From Streptomyces sp. PCS3-D2 (GTDB lineage Bacteria > Actinomycetota > Actinomycetes > Streptomycetales > Streptomycetaceae): a DNA stretch of 64,000 nt. The stretch lies in the NCBI RefSeq assembly GCF_000612545.2, contig NZ_CP097800.1, positions 5,282,501 through 5,346,500 of the forward strand, written 5' to 3'. The notes under the pieces are model-generated. The model did no database searches. It had not been told where the DNA came from and saw only the letters and a list, made by a program, of their open reading frames with translations. How positions within the stretch are numbered: position 1 is the first letter of the stretch; the number at the start of each line of letters is the position of its first letter. Both the position numbers and the translations under genes were made by a program. Positions 63,993 through 64,000 of the stretch are shown one piece after another.

Positions 63993-64000
63993 GATCACCC

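Noticed and set aside
1-64000. CRISPR arrays, insertion sequences, rRNA genes
   Set aside because: I saw no regularly spaced repeats, no transposase domains with inverted ends, and no rRNA sequence on either strand.

Overview
The window is high-GC actinobacterial DNA, very probably Streptomyces. The signs are near-exclusive G/C third codon positions, many GTG and TTG starts, an Scr1-like XRE regulator followed by two DUF397-type proteins, XRE-TPR and WhiB-like proteins, and actinophage-type structural genes. I read it as two adjacent prophages with a short, ambiguous stretch between them. All assignments come from reading motifs; no database search was run.

Prophage 1 covers roughly 1 to 40,115 and continues off the left edge. 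Its late genes run leftwards: small terminase (11829), large terminase (11291), portal (9619), scaffold (7274), lambda-D-type decoration protein (6490), capsid-E-type major capsid protein (6068), then head-tail joining genes down to base 1. Three rightward genes (1890, 4253, 7402) and one leftward HTH gene (4093) interrupt this run like morons, with strong hairpin terminators at 2642-2675 and 9699-9744. Upstream of the terminase are three genes with ParB-like and/or methyltransferase domains, one of them frameshifted. The integration and regulation end is on the right. It holds a ParB operon of small proteins with a VRR-NUC nuclease and a tRNA-like gene, an XRE / ImmA-IrrE / MAB_1171c-like / PAP2 cassette, a truncated serine recombinase, a probable excisionase and a complete tyrosine integrase. 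The integrase is followed by the 3' half of a tRNA-Val(UAC) gene (40068-40115), which I take as the right attachment site.

The most unusual part is cargo inside prophage 1, from 17,421 to 26,091. It is a tightly overlapping leftward operon of eight genes: glycosyltransferase, D-2-hydroxyacid-dehydrogenase-like protein, MoaA-like radical SAM enzyme, nucleotidyltransferase-like protein, a second radical SAM enzyme with extra cysteines, a TobZ/NodU-type carbamoyltransferase, an HD (p)ppGpp-hydrolase-like protein and a second glycosyltransferase. A full-length glutamyl-tRNA synthetase, probably leaderless, faces it from the left. An Scr1/DUF397 regulator set diverges from it on the right, across a 9-bp inverted repeat. 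The enzymes suggest synthesis of a sugar-decorated, carbamoylated nucleotide-like molecule. This could be a diffusible metabolite or a precursor of a hypermodified DNA base. The product is unknown.

Between about 40.1 and 43.6 kb are terminators, a small XRE gene, four small leftward genes and an XRE-TPR regulator. This may be host DNA or the edge of prophage 2. Prophage 2 (about 43.6 kb to beyond 64 kb) is an HK97-type siphophage late operon read leftwards. In order of transcription it has P27-type small terminase, large terminase, a portal fused to a MuF-like domain, prohead protease, HK97 major capsid protein, connectors, tail tube, tail chaperones with a GGGAAAC -1 frameshift site, tape measure, a large tail protein, a C1q-like protein, amidase endolysin, holin candidates, and a collagen-like fibre ending in an SGNH hydrolase.
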